Shown here in pieces: positions 47,601 to 59,900 of a DNA stretch of 64,000 bases; positions within the stretch are counted from its first letter, which is position 1, and every line of letters begins with the position of its first letter. Source of the DNA: Uloborus plumipes (lineage: Eukaryota; Arthropoda; Arachnida; Araneae; Uloboridae); the NCBI GenBank assembly GCA_038373865.1, contig JAXGGA010001111.1, forward strand, positions 104,936-168,935, in the 5' to 3' direction. The notes under the pieces are model-generated. The model worked only from the letters and a program-made list of their open reading frames with translations. It ran no database searches and had not been told where the DNA came from. Made by a program: the position numbers and the translations under genes.

Positions 47601-50600
47601 TAGAGTGATTGAATCTAAAATCTAATCTTGAAATTGATCTTTGATAACGTCACAGATGTTTTTGAAGCCTCTGGAGACAGTTATCTATTATTTCAAAATT
47701 TACATTCAGGCGTGATATTATGATATTGCAAATTAGGATTCGATTTACTCCTTTTTTTTACGAGCGTTTAATACCGTAAGTGTTTTGAATTTGATATTTG
47801 TTTAGAAATAAGTATTCGATTAAAATATTTATCCGAAACAATTTTTGGTGCAGAAACCGAAAAACTAAATTAAAAGTTCTTTTCAGATGAATTGGAACTT
47901 TTAACTCTTGAAGAATGTTAGTTTGATTTCACGGATTAAACGCAAGGAAGGAGAAACAAATGAAAAAAAAAAAGAAAAACATGCTGCATACTATAGCATT
48001 ATAAACACATAAACACAAGTTTTTTGGAACATTTTCGTGCGCATTATAATTTTTAAATCTTCCAGTTTTTAGAAAAGAAATTTAAACACACCTGATTCCA
48101 GACAAATCTCCAGTGAAATTAACAAAAAGCATTAACAAAATCTGAAATGACAAATTTTATAAAGAAACAACGATGTTTATTTTATCAATTTTCACAACGA
48201 ATTTATCTATTTTCGTGTGAAACATTAACGAAAAAAAAAATCGAAATATAATTTTTTTTCCTAACGAATACCATATTTTCCCAACAGATGGCAGCACCAC
48301 TAAATTTAAAATGCTGTAATGCAATTCCAGAAACTAATTATAATTTAGAGAGAGAGAAAATTAAATGGAGGGGACATGTGCAAATGTTTCAGTAAAGGCA
48401 GTGGCGTAACTTCAAATTTTTGGCCCACCCGCAAAATCGTATTTGGGGGAGAGGGGCACCCCCTCCTAAGAATCATATTAGTCGGTTTTTTTTTTGTACA
48501 ATCAGGGCCTTCGCGTCGCAAACTCAAGAAACTGGGGGAAGGGGGAGGGTACGAGTTTGGCGGCCCATTAGAGTTTTTGAACACGACACATAATTATAGA
48601 GAGAGATAGGATTCAGCTTCTGGTTAAGAAGGATCATCAGCAGAATATAATCAGAGAAATCAAGAGCATTTGTTACTTATGAGGAGAAAAGAATAATAAA
48701 CAATATAAATTTGATTGTAAAAGTAAGGGCCCTGCTCCACATCAGCGTAAAACGCGACCGAAACTAAAGGCAGAAACCGAAAATCCGGGTATTTTCCGTA
48801 GGAACACTATTTGCTCCATTTTACGCTTCTGCTTTATTTTTCTGCTTTAAGTCAATGTGGAGCAGGGCCCTAATCTCTACTAAATAAAGCTGAAGGTGGT
48901 TCTGTCTGTCCTTCTTTCTTTCTTTCTTTCTTTCTGTCTGTCTGTCTGTTACGCGCGTAGCGCCAAAACCGTTCGGTCGATTTTCATGCCACTTGGCACA
49001 AAATTAGTTTGTAGCATGTAGTTTTGCACCTCGAAGCGATTTTTCGAAAATTCCATTTCGTTCTTTTTCTATTCGAATTCTTAGCGGAAATTCGATAAAA
49101 TAGGGGAGAAATATTTCACACACATTTTCAAGTCTTATGTCATTCGAAAGCTTGGAATTTTCTGCACAAAATGAAGTTTTTTCGAAGTTTCTACGATCAT
49201 CAGGAGAGCTGTAACAATTGTTTTTAGAATCCCGAAATTCAAGGCTTACCTTCAGTAAAGCAAGCCAAACGATTCTAAAATGGTTGAACTTTAGAATAAA
49301 ATTTGTTTGAAAAGAGAGATAAAATGAATTATTTTATCAACGGAAATCAATTTTTCATGTTGTTACTATGGTTACGTGTTCATACTTATTTTTGTTTCTT
49401 TCTTTTTCCAGGGTTGCCAGCGTCTATCTTCGTAGGCTACGGCCAGACGTAGTATTTTTGATTCTACGGTAGTATTTTTTCGGCCCAAATAAGGAGCGTA
49501 GTATGTTTCTGGCAACCCTGTTTCCAATACACTAATGACTTAATTAAAAGATTTGGCGGATTTTTTTTTTTTTTTTTTTCATTTTCATAGATTTCGCATT
49601 TCAGCAACATTGATTTTGGCAACGTTTGGAAACAGTAGTATTTTGTAATATTTTTTTTAGAGGAGGCGTAGTTTTTTTTTGTTCCAATTCTCTGGCAACC
49701 CTGTCTTTTTCCCGGTGAAGCGGTGAAGATGCTTTGGGACCCTGCTTGGCGCGTTTTCAAAAAGTCAACTACGCCAAATAGCTAGGGTTACCACGCTTGG
49801 CGTGCCTATCGTTCATTTAGCGAGAAAAGGGTACCTAAAGCACAGATTAACGAAAAATCGTATCAATTGCGCTATTGCATCGTTTTTTTAAAGTGTTTCA
49901 TTTCGGAAAATGTATTGTTTTGTTCTTTAAGCTAGGAAAGAAAACTTTCTTCTTCTCTTAAACTTTGGTAAGATTTCTGTTGGTTCCTGTTATCAACAAA
50001 ATTGTTCTTATTTTCTCTTTTGGCTTATTTTTGTCCATCTCCCTTGGGGTTGCATTCGAATGTTCCAAGTAGAGATGCAAAAAACCCACCATTTTCGAGA
50101 ATGGGGAAAAAACCCGGGAATTTTGGGGAATAAACCCGGAATTTTGGGGAACATTGGGAATTTTGAATGTAAACAAACATTGCAATCTTTCATAGTTGTT
50201 ATGCCTACTATATGAGTAAGAAATAAAGCTGAATTGTTAATTGAACAGTTTATTTCAAAAATCAGTCAAGAGACAAGCTCTAAAACTCATTAACTCTTAT
50301 TTTACAAATTTTCAACAAAGGTTCAACATCCGAAACTCAAATGTTCATATTTAGATTTTGCTTTCAATAAAGTGCTGTAGTCATGATTGATTAATTTAAT
50401 AAGATGCCATAAATGCTTGCACGAAATTATAAAATTTGTCTTTTGACTGGTTTCTGAAATAAATAATTCAATTGATATATATATAAAACTTTTAAAACAG
50501 TAGTATTATAACAAAGTGTTACTTTCTTGGGAGCTTGAAGAGAAAAAAAAAAGATGCTGAAATAAGTTTTTATTTTGATAAAACTACTCAGACAATTCAG

Positions 50601-53388
50601 TCTATTGTACAAAAGTCCAAGCTTCCAGTAGTTAGTTAACAAAATTTAATTAATTTGAAAAATGTTAAAACAGAATTTCTAAAAACTTTGAAATTCCGAA
50701 AATTCCCAAAACTCTTGGGAATTTTCAAAATTCCCTTCCCAAAAAACCCGGTTTTTTCCCGGGAATAAACTGGGTTTTTTCCACGCTTTGCATCTCTAGT
50801 TCCAAGGGGGTGTTTTACCCCATTTGTCGGGTAAATCAGTGTTTTCAATGCAAGGTGATATGAATTGGTTAACAAAAGTGATATGAATTGGCGCGACCAC
50901 TTGGCGATATATCGCCAAGCTTTTGATCACCAAGTATTTGACGCCAATTGGCGAATTTTTCTTTTTTTTTTTTGATTTAGGTTCAATTAAAACATTTTTT
51001 TGCATTGTTTCGTAGCAAGCTGGGGATACAAATGTTTGAATTGTTATCTTGCTCACTCCAAGCACTATTTTAGCACTTAAGGCATCTACTAAGAAATTTA
51101 CACGTAAAATTAAGTAGTGTGGGGTCCATATCAGATCTTTATATCACTTTGAAGGAATTATAGTTGAATAAAACTAAAATAGAGCATTTTTTCTGCTATA
51201 TCAATTATTTTACAAATGAACTTTTAATTTTATACCACGGGCAAAGCCGTGCGGGTACCGCTAGTAGTTGAATATAAGTAAGGGGTTTGAGGGGGTCTCC
51301 AGAAAATTTCCGTAATTGCAGTGTTAAAAACGCAATTTTAGACAATCTCCATATATTATTTCTCTAAGCCGAATCCTATACCCGGTCGAAACTCGCTCAT
51401 TTCTTTATCGAATTGCGAGAAAATTTATGATTTTGAAGCTTATCCCGCGGGCTATTGACGAAAATTAGACCCACCCTCTAAAAAGTGTCGGTTCGTTTTT
51501 ATTTCGAACTTCAATTTTTGGGCACAAAATTGACTCTATCTAGCGAAATAATTGTCGTATCGTCTCCATTTTGATTTCATTCGAAAGATTAAAAAAAATG
51601 CGTTCTTTAGAACATTTCTCCGCTAGCGCCGCGTAACGAGAATCTCAAAAATCCACGTTTAAGCGACTTATAAGCGATTGAAGTTTGAAAAAGTTAAATT
51701 TTTTGCTCAACTGTTAAAATCGTTACATTGTTGCTCAAATCAATTTTAAATGCGACATTTCAATCCAAGGCTTATCTCGGTAAACCTTAATTGTAACTTT
51801 TATTGTTTCAAAATACTATGGTAGTTTTGCGATAACGTTAGTATTTAGTTTAGTAGTAGCCTTGGGTATTTGATTTTAATATAGGGTATCACTGTTGTAG
51901 TAGTTGTAAAAGTGAACGTGTCTTTGATCTTTTTGAAAAGTTGTCAGAACGACGGCAGTTGATGGCGATGTCGTGCAAACGTACAAGATTTTACATTTTT
52001 TTTTTTTTTTTTTTGCGGAATTCCGCACGGGTCACCTAGTATTTGGTAATGTTGAGAGAAAAAAAAAGGTTTAGATAAGAGGATTGAAAGGTTAGTAGAT
52101 TGAAGTCTTTAAAAAGGAGCTGCAAGTTTCATACGTGATGTAAACGGAATGGGCCAGTCACTATTTTCCGGAAATAGTTCGATTTTGAAATTTAAAAATC
52201 ACAATTTTAGAAAATCTTCCATGACGTTAAGACAGAGGGTTTCGGGGATTTTCCCCCAGAAATTGTCTAAATTGAACGTATAGAACGCAATTGTAGACCT
52301 CTTTTGATGTCATTAGAGAGGAAGGGGTGAATGTTCGCATAAGGGAAGGTTTGTAGAACTTATACCCGGACATTTTTTGACAATGAAGCTCTAAGTATGT
52401 GATTGCGAGCCACCATTGGCAATGTAAAGGGAATGGGATCAGGGATTCTTCAAACAATTTCTTGACAGTGGAGTTTCAAAAACGTAATTTTAAACAATTT
52501 TCGATGTTGTTATGGAAAGGGGGTGGGTCGGGGGCTCTCAACAGGAATTTTTTCGAGATGGAACTCCTTAAAATGCAATCGTAAGCCCTGTTTAGAGGAA
52601 GAGATGGAATTCGGGACTCTGTCTGGAATTTTTCAAAATCGAAGTTCAAAAACGCAATTTCATACGAATTTTGGAGAAGTTAAATATAAGAAAAGAGACG
52701 TTCGGGGGGGGGGGGGGTCCTTCCCCGTAAATGTTTCGAAGTTGAAGTTTTAACAAAGCGTTGCATACTAATTTTGGTAAGATACGAGAAAGAGTCACAC
52801 ACAAAGACTCTTCCGGCATTTTTTCGATTATATAGATGATGAAATCTCCAATACACAATTTTAGACTATCTTCGGTAACTTCACACACTCCAGGGTCCCC
52901 CGTACCTACCACAACTCGTGGTTTAACCAGGATAGGACCCTGAAGAGCGCTCTGTTCTTTTTGAACCTGAACTAAGGGTCGAGCAAACCCTTGGCCCAGC
53001 ACCCCCCAGAGGTATCGTTTCACTTGGAGGACTTTGTGACCACGACATTTTTAACATCCCCCAGCCACCATTAATCAAGATGGTGGATCTTTGATCGCTG
53101 GGATTATCATCGGTAACTTAAAAACAAACAGGAACTCAAGGTTTCCCTAATTGAATTTTTTTGAAATACCGTTGTATCAACCACAAAATTGTGTAGGTAA
53201 CCTTTGATAACGTTCGGAGAAGGCAGCGGCGTACGCAGACAAATCATTTCAGGGGGGCTGAGCGGACACTCTTTGAGAGGAGGAGGCGGGGCACCTCATA
53301 AAATGCAGCTAAAAAAATAATGTTTCAAATTTCTGATATCAATGCCAATTTCAGATGAAAAAAATGCATCATCAAAAAAAAAAAAAAA

Positions 53389-53430
<42 letters not shown>

Positions 53431-56400
53431 GGTGAGTTTGATCGAATCTGCCATATGAAAAGGGGTGATAGAAGAGCCCAAGTGGAGTATAGAACCACCC
53501 ATTAGCGGTGTCAATTCTTAACCGTAACCGAGTAATATTATATTTAAGAAAAAATTCGCAAAAAAACAAAATTTTCAGAAAAAGACCAATTTCTGAACTT
53601 CCTGTCGGACCTACATACAAAATAAGTACATATTTGGAAAGAGCAGAAAAAATCCTTTAAAACGACTCTTTTCATCAAGATAGTCGCACTTCACAGTGAG
53701 TTACAAGCTTTCAAACACTGGAAACACTCAAAAATGAAATATCATCAAACTTTTCAGTCAAAAATTTCAGAAACAACCGTATGAGCTACAACCGGTCAAA
53801 TGCACCGAAAACTTTCCCATTTTACTAGCTTTCAGATGATACAACAGAAAATCATATTGGGCTTCAAGTTTAGCAGATATTCTGACTTTTGTTTGACACA
53901 GTATGAAAATCGCCCTTTGTCAGAATATGGAAACCAGCAAAAAGTCAGACTTTTATGTTCTAAATTTTCTATTTCATGTAAGTGTACTGGTTTATTTATT
54001 CTTCTTTAAGAAAAGGAAAATTTTGTAACTAAATATTAAATTATAACACTTTATTAAGTAAATAATATCAACACAAGATAACAACACGTAGAAACAAAGG
54101 AAGCATTACTTTAACGCGCTTTTCACAAAGAAAAATTCAAAATTAAATGAGTTACACTAACATCTATGAGTACATTTACATGTAAACAATCCTCAAAATT
54201 TCCCAGAGCTACTGAAATTATCATCCCCCTACACCGGATAGATGCCCTTGGCCTTTTAAGAGCAAAAACTACCGTCGCTCTCAATGAAATTTCATTTCTC
54301 ATTTTTGCTACTGCTCCATCAAGCCAAATGCGCAAGTCCTGCAAACTGGTTGCATCTGAGCACTAAACTGCTTGTTTCAAGAATCCCCAAACAAAGAAGT
54401 TCACTGGCGTCAGGTCTGGTGATCTAGGTGGCCAAGGAATAGGACCCAAATGACAGGATGAATGGACTCAATGAAATGAAATTTCATAGAGAGCGACGGT
54501 AGTTCTCGCTCTTAAAAGGCCAAGGGCATTTATCCGGTGTGGGGGATGATAATTCCAGTACAGTCGAACCCGCTTAATGGAATATCGGTTAATGGAATAT
54601 CCCGCTTAATGTAATACATTTTCAATGTCCCGAACCGTAATAAATCATTTCTGTGTTAAATTTCCCGGTTAAAGGAATATCATGTTAGGAAGCAATCCCG
54701 GTTAAAAGAATAATTTTTAGCCACGCTGATGTCGATCTCCTTCCATTTCCAACCCCTTTTTCCGGATTTTTCCTCCAGTAAAGAGCAATAATGATTGTGA
54801 AGCTTATGGACGGCTTACAAATAATGTTTTGTCACTTTGTTGAAAGGGTGCAGGGGCAAGAAAAGCGATTCGTGGAATTTGAAAGGAATGTTTCCCTAGT
54901 GTTGTATACTGTTTGTCGCCCCCACTGTGTATCGTTCCTTCTGCTTCAGAGAATGAACAATAAGTTTCGAATAAGCTTTACCGGTTTTACCTCTAGAGAC
55001 CCAAAGGAGAGATAAGAGAATAAAAGAGTAATGGGCAAACCAACAGGTGTAAAGGACCGGGGAAGAAGACGAGGCTGTGACGAATCTCTTCCGAGAAGCG
55101 CAACGATAAGTCTACTTTGATGTTCCGAAATCATTTTTCAATTTTGCTTCGGGCTGTGCATGTGCTTGTCTCTTCATAATGTCTTCTAAGCGAAAAGATC
55201 TTACTTTGAAAGAATAAGTGAATTTTATTGAATATTCAAATGCTAACCCAGGGACGTCATTTCAAGTTTTTCCAGGAGGGGGGGGGGGGCAAAGGGTCCA
55301 AACGCAATACAATTTCATCAGAAAACATTAAAAACCACGCCCACTTATATGTAAATATTGATTTCTCAAAGCCAGGGGGGCGCAATTGACCCCCTGCCCC
55401 CCCCCTAAATGACGGGCCTGAATAAATGTACGCAGTTACAACTTGAAAAAAAGTTCGAGATATCGCAATCTCAAGTTTCAAAATTGTTGAAAAATAAAGA
55501 AAAAATTCTAAATGACTAGAAATTAAACAAAAATCTTAATCAAAAGAGAATGCTGCTCTCCTTCGCTGGTTTGCTGAGAAACGGGCTTGTAACGTTCCTG
55601 GTCATTTGATAAGGTCATTTTTTAATTGAATTTCTAAATTTTAATATGTTTAAAGTATTATTAATTAATAAATTTAAATTACCATTAATTAATATGTCTA
55701 AATTTAATCGTTATATACTTGTTGATGAATATACTTGTGGTTAAGGCAATTTAAATGCTTTCTTGGTTTAAATGCAAGTTGGAACGTCGTGTGGATGGAA
55801 TCCCGGATAATGGAATATCCCGCTTATTAGAATAATTTTCCGTGACAAATTGGCTATTCCATTAAGCGGGCTCGACTGTAGCTCTGGGAAATTTTGAGGA
55901 TTGCTTATATGTAAATGCACTCATAGATGTTAGTGTAACTCATTTAATTTTGAATTTTTTTTTTTTTTTTTTGTGAAAAGCGCGTTAAAATAATGCTGCC
56001 TTTGTTTCTACGTGTTGTTATCTTCTCTCGTGATTATTAATTTAATAAAGTGTTACAATTTAATATTTAGAAATAAAATTTTCCTTTTCTTGAATAAATA
56101 AACCAGTACACTTACCTTACGTGAAATAGAAAATTTAGAACATAACAGTCTGACTTTTTGCTGGTTTCCATATTCTGACAAAGGGCGATTTTCATACTGT
56201 TTCAAACAAAAGCCAGAATATCTGCTGAACTTGAAGCCCAATATGATTTTCTGTTGTATCATCTGAAAGCTAGTGAAATGGGAAAGTTTTTGGTGCATTT
56301 GACCGGTTGTAGCTCATACGGTTGTTTCTGAAATTTTTGACTGAAAAGTTTGATGAAATTTCATTTTTGAGTGTTTCCAGTGTTTGAAATCCTGATGAAA

Positions 56401-56644
56401 AAAGTCATTTTAAAGGATTTTGTCTGTTCTTTCCAAATATGTACTTATTTTGTATGTAGGTCCGACAGGAAGTTCAGAAATTGGTCTTTTTCTCAAAATT
56501 TTGTTTTTTTTTTTTTGCGAATTTTTCTTAAATATAATATTATTCGGTTACGGTTAAGAATTGACACCGCTAATGGGTGGTTCTATACTCCACTTGGGCT
56601 CTTCTATCACCCCTTTTCGTATGGCAGATTCGATCAAACTCACC

Positions 56645-56697
<53 letters not shown>

Positions 56698-56896
56698 TGA
56701 TTATTGTTGGGAAGTAAAGCGTTTTGATGAAAACAAATTGACATAGGGTTTCAATCACACATTTGTTGACATTTATCTAACAGAATTAGATAAATGAACA
56801 TGCATTAGTCGTCGTTTCAGAAACATATTTGGAGAAAATGTCAACAAAATTGAATTAAAAGATAACCATACACGTCCCATACAGTAAAATGGAGAG

Positions 56897-56928
<32 letters not shown>

Positions 56929-59900
56929 AAAAGAAAAGAAGAAGGAATTAACTTTTTTTCCCTTTCTTTTAATTTTGCCCCATACTTATTTGCTTTTTTC
57001 AAAAAAAATTCTGGTGTCTTGATTTTAGCAAGAAAGGAAAAATAAATAAATAAAAATAAATAAATGATTTCAGATTAATTTTTAAAAATTTGTTTGGAAA
57101 ATTTCGGAGGGGGCTGCAGCCCTATCAGCCCACCTCCTGAGTACGCCACTGGGAGAAGGGTTGAGGTTTTGTGGCTTTCCCCGTCATTTTCATTCAAAAT
57201 CATTCCAAAACCTCAAATTTTAGGCGATTTTTGGTAATACTAAGCATGCAGAATGTTTGGGACTCTTGCCTGGATTTTTTTAAATTTACGTTTTGAACCA
57301 AAATCTCAACTTCAAGTTCTCTCTCAAACATATTTGAATTTGAAGCTCTAGAAAAAAAAAGTTCTCTATGGCGAAATTGGGATTGGGGTAGGAAGATCTC
57401 TCCTGGAAAATGACCACAATATAAAAGGTGTATAGAAAGCAATTTTGAGTAAAGCCAAGACGTTACTTACCAAATTCGCTTGAGCAAAAGTTTCTAGTTT
57501 GATGTCTTGTTTTTGTACAAGGAGGACAATCACCTACATAAAAATAAAATAATTGTATCAGATGGAAGCAGGGCCGAGTTTAGCTCCATGCCGCCTCTAA
57601 GCAAATTTGAAATCTGTCACACCCCCCTCCCAAGGAATAAATAAAATTCTTTAACTCGAAAAACGCAAATGAAGCCTTTAAAAAAGTAGCATTCTCAAAA
57701 TTGAAATTGTTCTAAAATTGGACTTCTCTCCAAACGCAATTAAGCCTGCTTTTCTACAATCGAGGAGTGCTTTTTTTCACAACTACTGTTTTACACTAAT
57801 AGATAGACACGCATGAAAAATACTTCACTTTCCTACCGTGTGTAAGAAAATAGTTTTAAATAACAAAAAAAAAGGGGGGGGGATGTCGGTGCCAAAAATG
57901 AAAGAATACTAACATTTTTCTTCCAAGAATAGCAATAAAAAAACTTTTTTAAAGCAAAGCTGCTGCCCCTGAAAATTTGCCGCCCTAGGCAGCTGCCTAG
58001 TCTGCCTATTGGGAAATTATGCCCTGGAGGAAAGAATGCTTGTCTATTCATTTTACGTATATATAGTCATTTTAGCAGTTGGAAAAAATATTTGTGGGAG
58101 TGCTACACCTTTTTGCGTGTGGAGTTTTTAAATGTTCATTAAAAATCATCCATTGTGTGCGATGGCAAATTTTTGAGTTTTGCAAGCCTCTTAATAATAT
58201 CTAATAGTCAAAGCAGGAATATTTAATTGGTTGATGCTTCTCTTACACGATTGTTCCATCATAAGCTTTAAGGCTTTGCGATACCATTAAGCATTAAAAC
58301 TCAATTTCTCAAAAATTAATTACATCATTATTCTCCCGGAATAGCGATATATATAATCCACTCACCTGAAATTAATTAAACTTTTCTTTGAACTCTTACC
58401 TTTTACATTTTGAACTTTTTTTCGCCCTTCGTCTCTGTGCTTCCGAATCGGACGACTTTCAACAGGCGTCGATTTCTCTCGACTTTTCGTCGTATAATAA
58501 ACATGACTACTACCGATATTTCTCGTTTGTGCGAGTGTTCCATTTGGCCTTCCAAACTGATCAACAGTTAATTCAAAACTTTGAGGATTTTTAATGGACA
58601 TTTTTGAAAACGTATTCTCCAACGAATTTGGTTTTTCTGTCGTTGAAAACTTGACTGCTGGAAAATCTTTTACATCAACTCTTTTTGAGTTGAAGGTAGA
58701 ATTATACTGATTGCTCAATTTCTTGTTGTAACTTAGCTTGTAGTTTAAGTTCCTTTTGACGCTCCAAGATGGAACTGATTTCAGGATTTCGTTGTAGTGG
58801 TAATAAGATTTGTAGCCCTGGAATTTCCTAGTTGGAAAACTTCTGTTTTTTGTATGGTGTGTGGATTCGATGATGTCATTCACATTCTCTGTTTTTCCAT
58901 GTTCATTTCGAATGATTGTTGGATGCTTTCTTTGTTTTAAAGGATTAGCGTTGAGGGAATTTCTTAGAGGATTGCTCGTCGATATCCAGTATTCGTAACG
59001 AACTGTAGGAATGTCTCCAGATCCTAAAGCCTGTAGGAGAGAAAACTTGATTACAAACACAATATATTTCCATTTTTCGATATAAATTTACAATTACGTT
59101 TTAAACATATTAGAAAATCAGTCTTCAAAGTCTAATTAGATACCGCATATTCGGTTTTCTATTGTTTCTAGTAGTTTGACTACTTCTTTATCAAGTAGCA
59201 TCTGTTTCTCTATATCATTCTCTAAAAAAATTGTAGCCAATGAAACATTTTACTAATATTTTTTCCATCATAATTTAGGAATTGTTTCAGACGTTTAAGT
59301 CACCACTATGAGTATCAATCATAAGGCAGATTTTGCCTTTTTTAAATCCAACATTTCACTCCAATATCTTTTAGAACTCTTCGTTCTCGTTCGCGTTACG
59401 AACTTCCACGAAAGTAGTCATCCGTGATGAACTAAATAAATTAAACTTTATGGTTTATGGGGGTTACGTGACGTGAAATTTCAAAACTATTTTTTGCCTG
59501 TTTTTTGGCGAAGAAAGCATGGAACTTTAATGAGATCATTTTGTAACGATTTCCGTAGAAGGTCGTCACGTTGCTATTAGTCTTTTGCATTGATCGAAAG
59601 ACAAAATCCAAGCACTTATTTCGAAAATTTTGTTCGAATGTAGATGACTCCTCGAGCAGTATATTTATATTATAAAGCAACAACAAAAATGTTGGGACTG
59701 TGTGAATACTTCTCCAAAAGTTCTTGCTTCAACTATTGCTCAAATGCAAACTAATATTTTAGTATGCAATGAGTTACCGCCCATAAGAAAGGGAAATTTT
59801 CATTTTTATGTGACTGCTACGAAAACCAAAGATGTCAATTCCAAAACCTACTCACATAAATAAGCACATCAAATCTGATTGGTCCAGTAGCGGAAATGAG

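Larger units (their letters stand above)
51270..53215. repeat. Old, decayed tandem array, unit roughly 100 bp
   Basis: Degenerate units contain a G run, GGGGTCTCC, GGAATTTTTTCGA, GAAGTTTTAAAAACGCAATTTTAGAC and a TTTGG.GA.GTTA.A end. Copies can be followed at 51270-51360, 52040-52870, 53104-53215 and again at 57160-57440, split by insertions. Divergence is high, so the array is old. Confidence 0.55.
54561..55878. mobile_element. pogo/Tigger-like element inside the palindrome arm
   Basis: Ends CAGTCGAACCCGCTTAATGG and its complement, flanked by TA. The uninterrupted left arm of the palindrome shows the empty site (TTTCAGTAGCTCTGGG in the matching orientation). Inside, MSSKRKDLTLKE at 55179 and, after a further insertion, LQLEKKFEISQSQVSKLLKN form the DNA-binding N-terminus of a pogo/jerky-type transposase, with stops. 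Confidence 0.9.
53428..56647. mobile_element. Palindromic mariner-like element
   Basis: Arms of about 870 bp (53428-54298 and 54474-56647 less a 1.3-kb insert) are near-identical reverse complements starting CAGGGTGAGTTTGATCG. They flank a spacer of about 175 bp. TA lies on both outer sides. The left arm and spacer encode the C-terminal part of a Tc1/mariner-type transposase on the - strand. The right arm is the duplicate of this half, so the structure looks like a half-element turned into a fold-back. Confidence 0.8.
53224..57151. mobile_element. hAT element (outermost of a four-deep nest)
   Basis: Ends CAGCGGCGTACGCAGA and the complement of CAGTGGCGTACTCAGG, with an exact 8-bp duplication GGAGAAGG (53216-53223 and 57152-57159). 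Its own sequence is only about 700 bases (53224-53427 and 56648-57151); the rest is the palindromic element at 53428-56647. Confidence 0.85.

Noticed and set aside
48345..48609. Overlapping ORFs rich in Pro or Gly on both strands
   Set aside because: They arise from G and C runs of a hAT-like fragment and have no domain.
54791..55015. 74-codon ORF inside the pogo-like element as a gene
   Set aside because: No transposase motif, and it is in the decayed body of the element; the recognisable remnant is elsewhere (55179 onward).
57200..57442. 80-codon - strand ORF close to ADAMTSL5-like exon 5, as a further exon
   Set aside because: It overlaps the decayed tandem array, and exon 5 already joins the 44340-44656 exon in phase with the expected NTR sequence.
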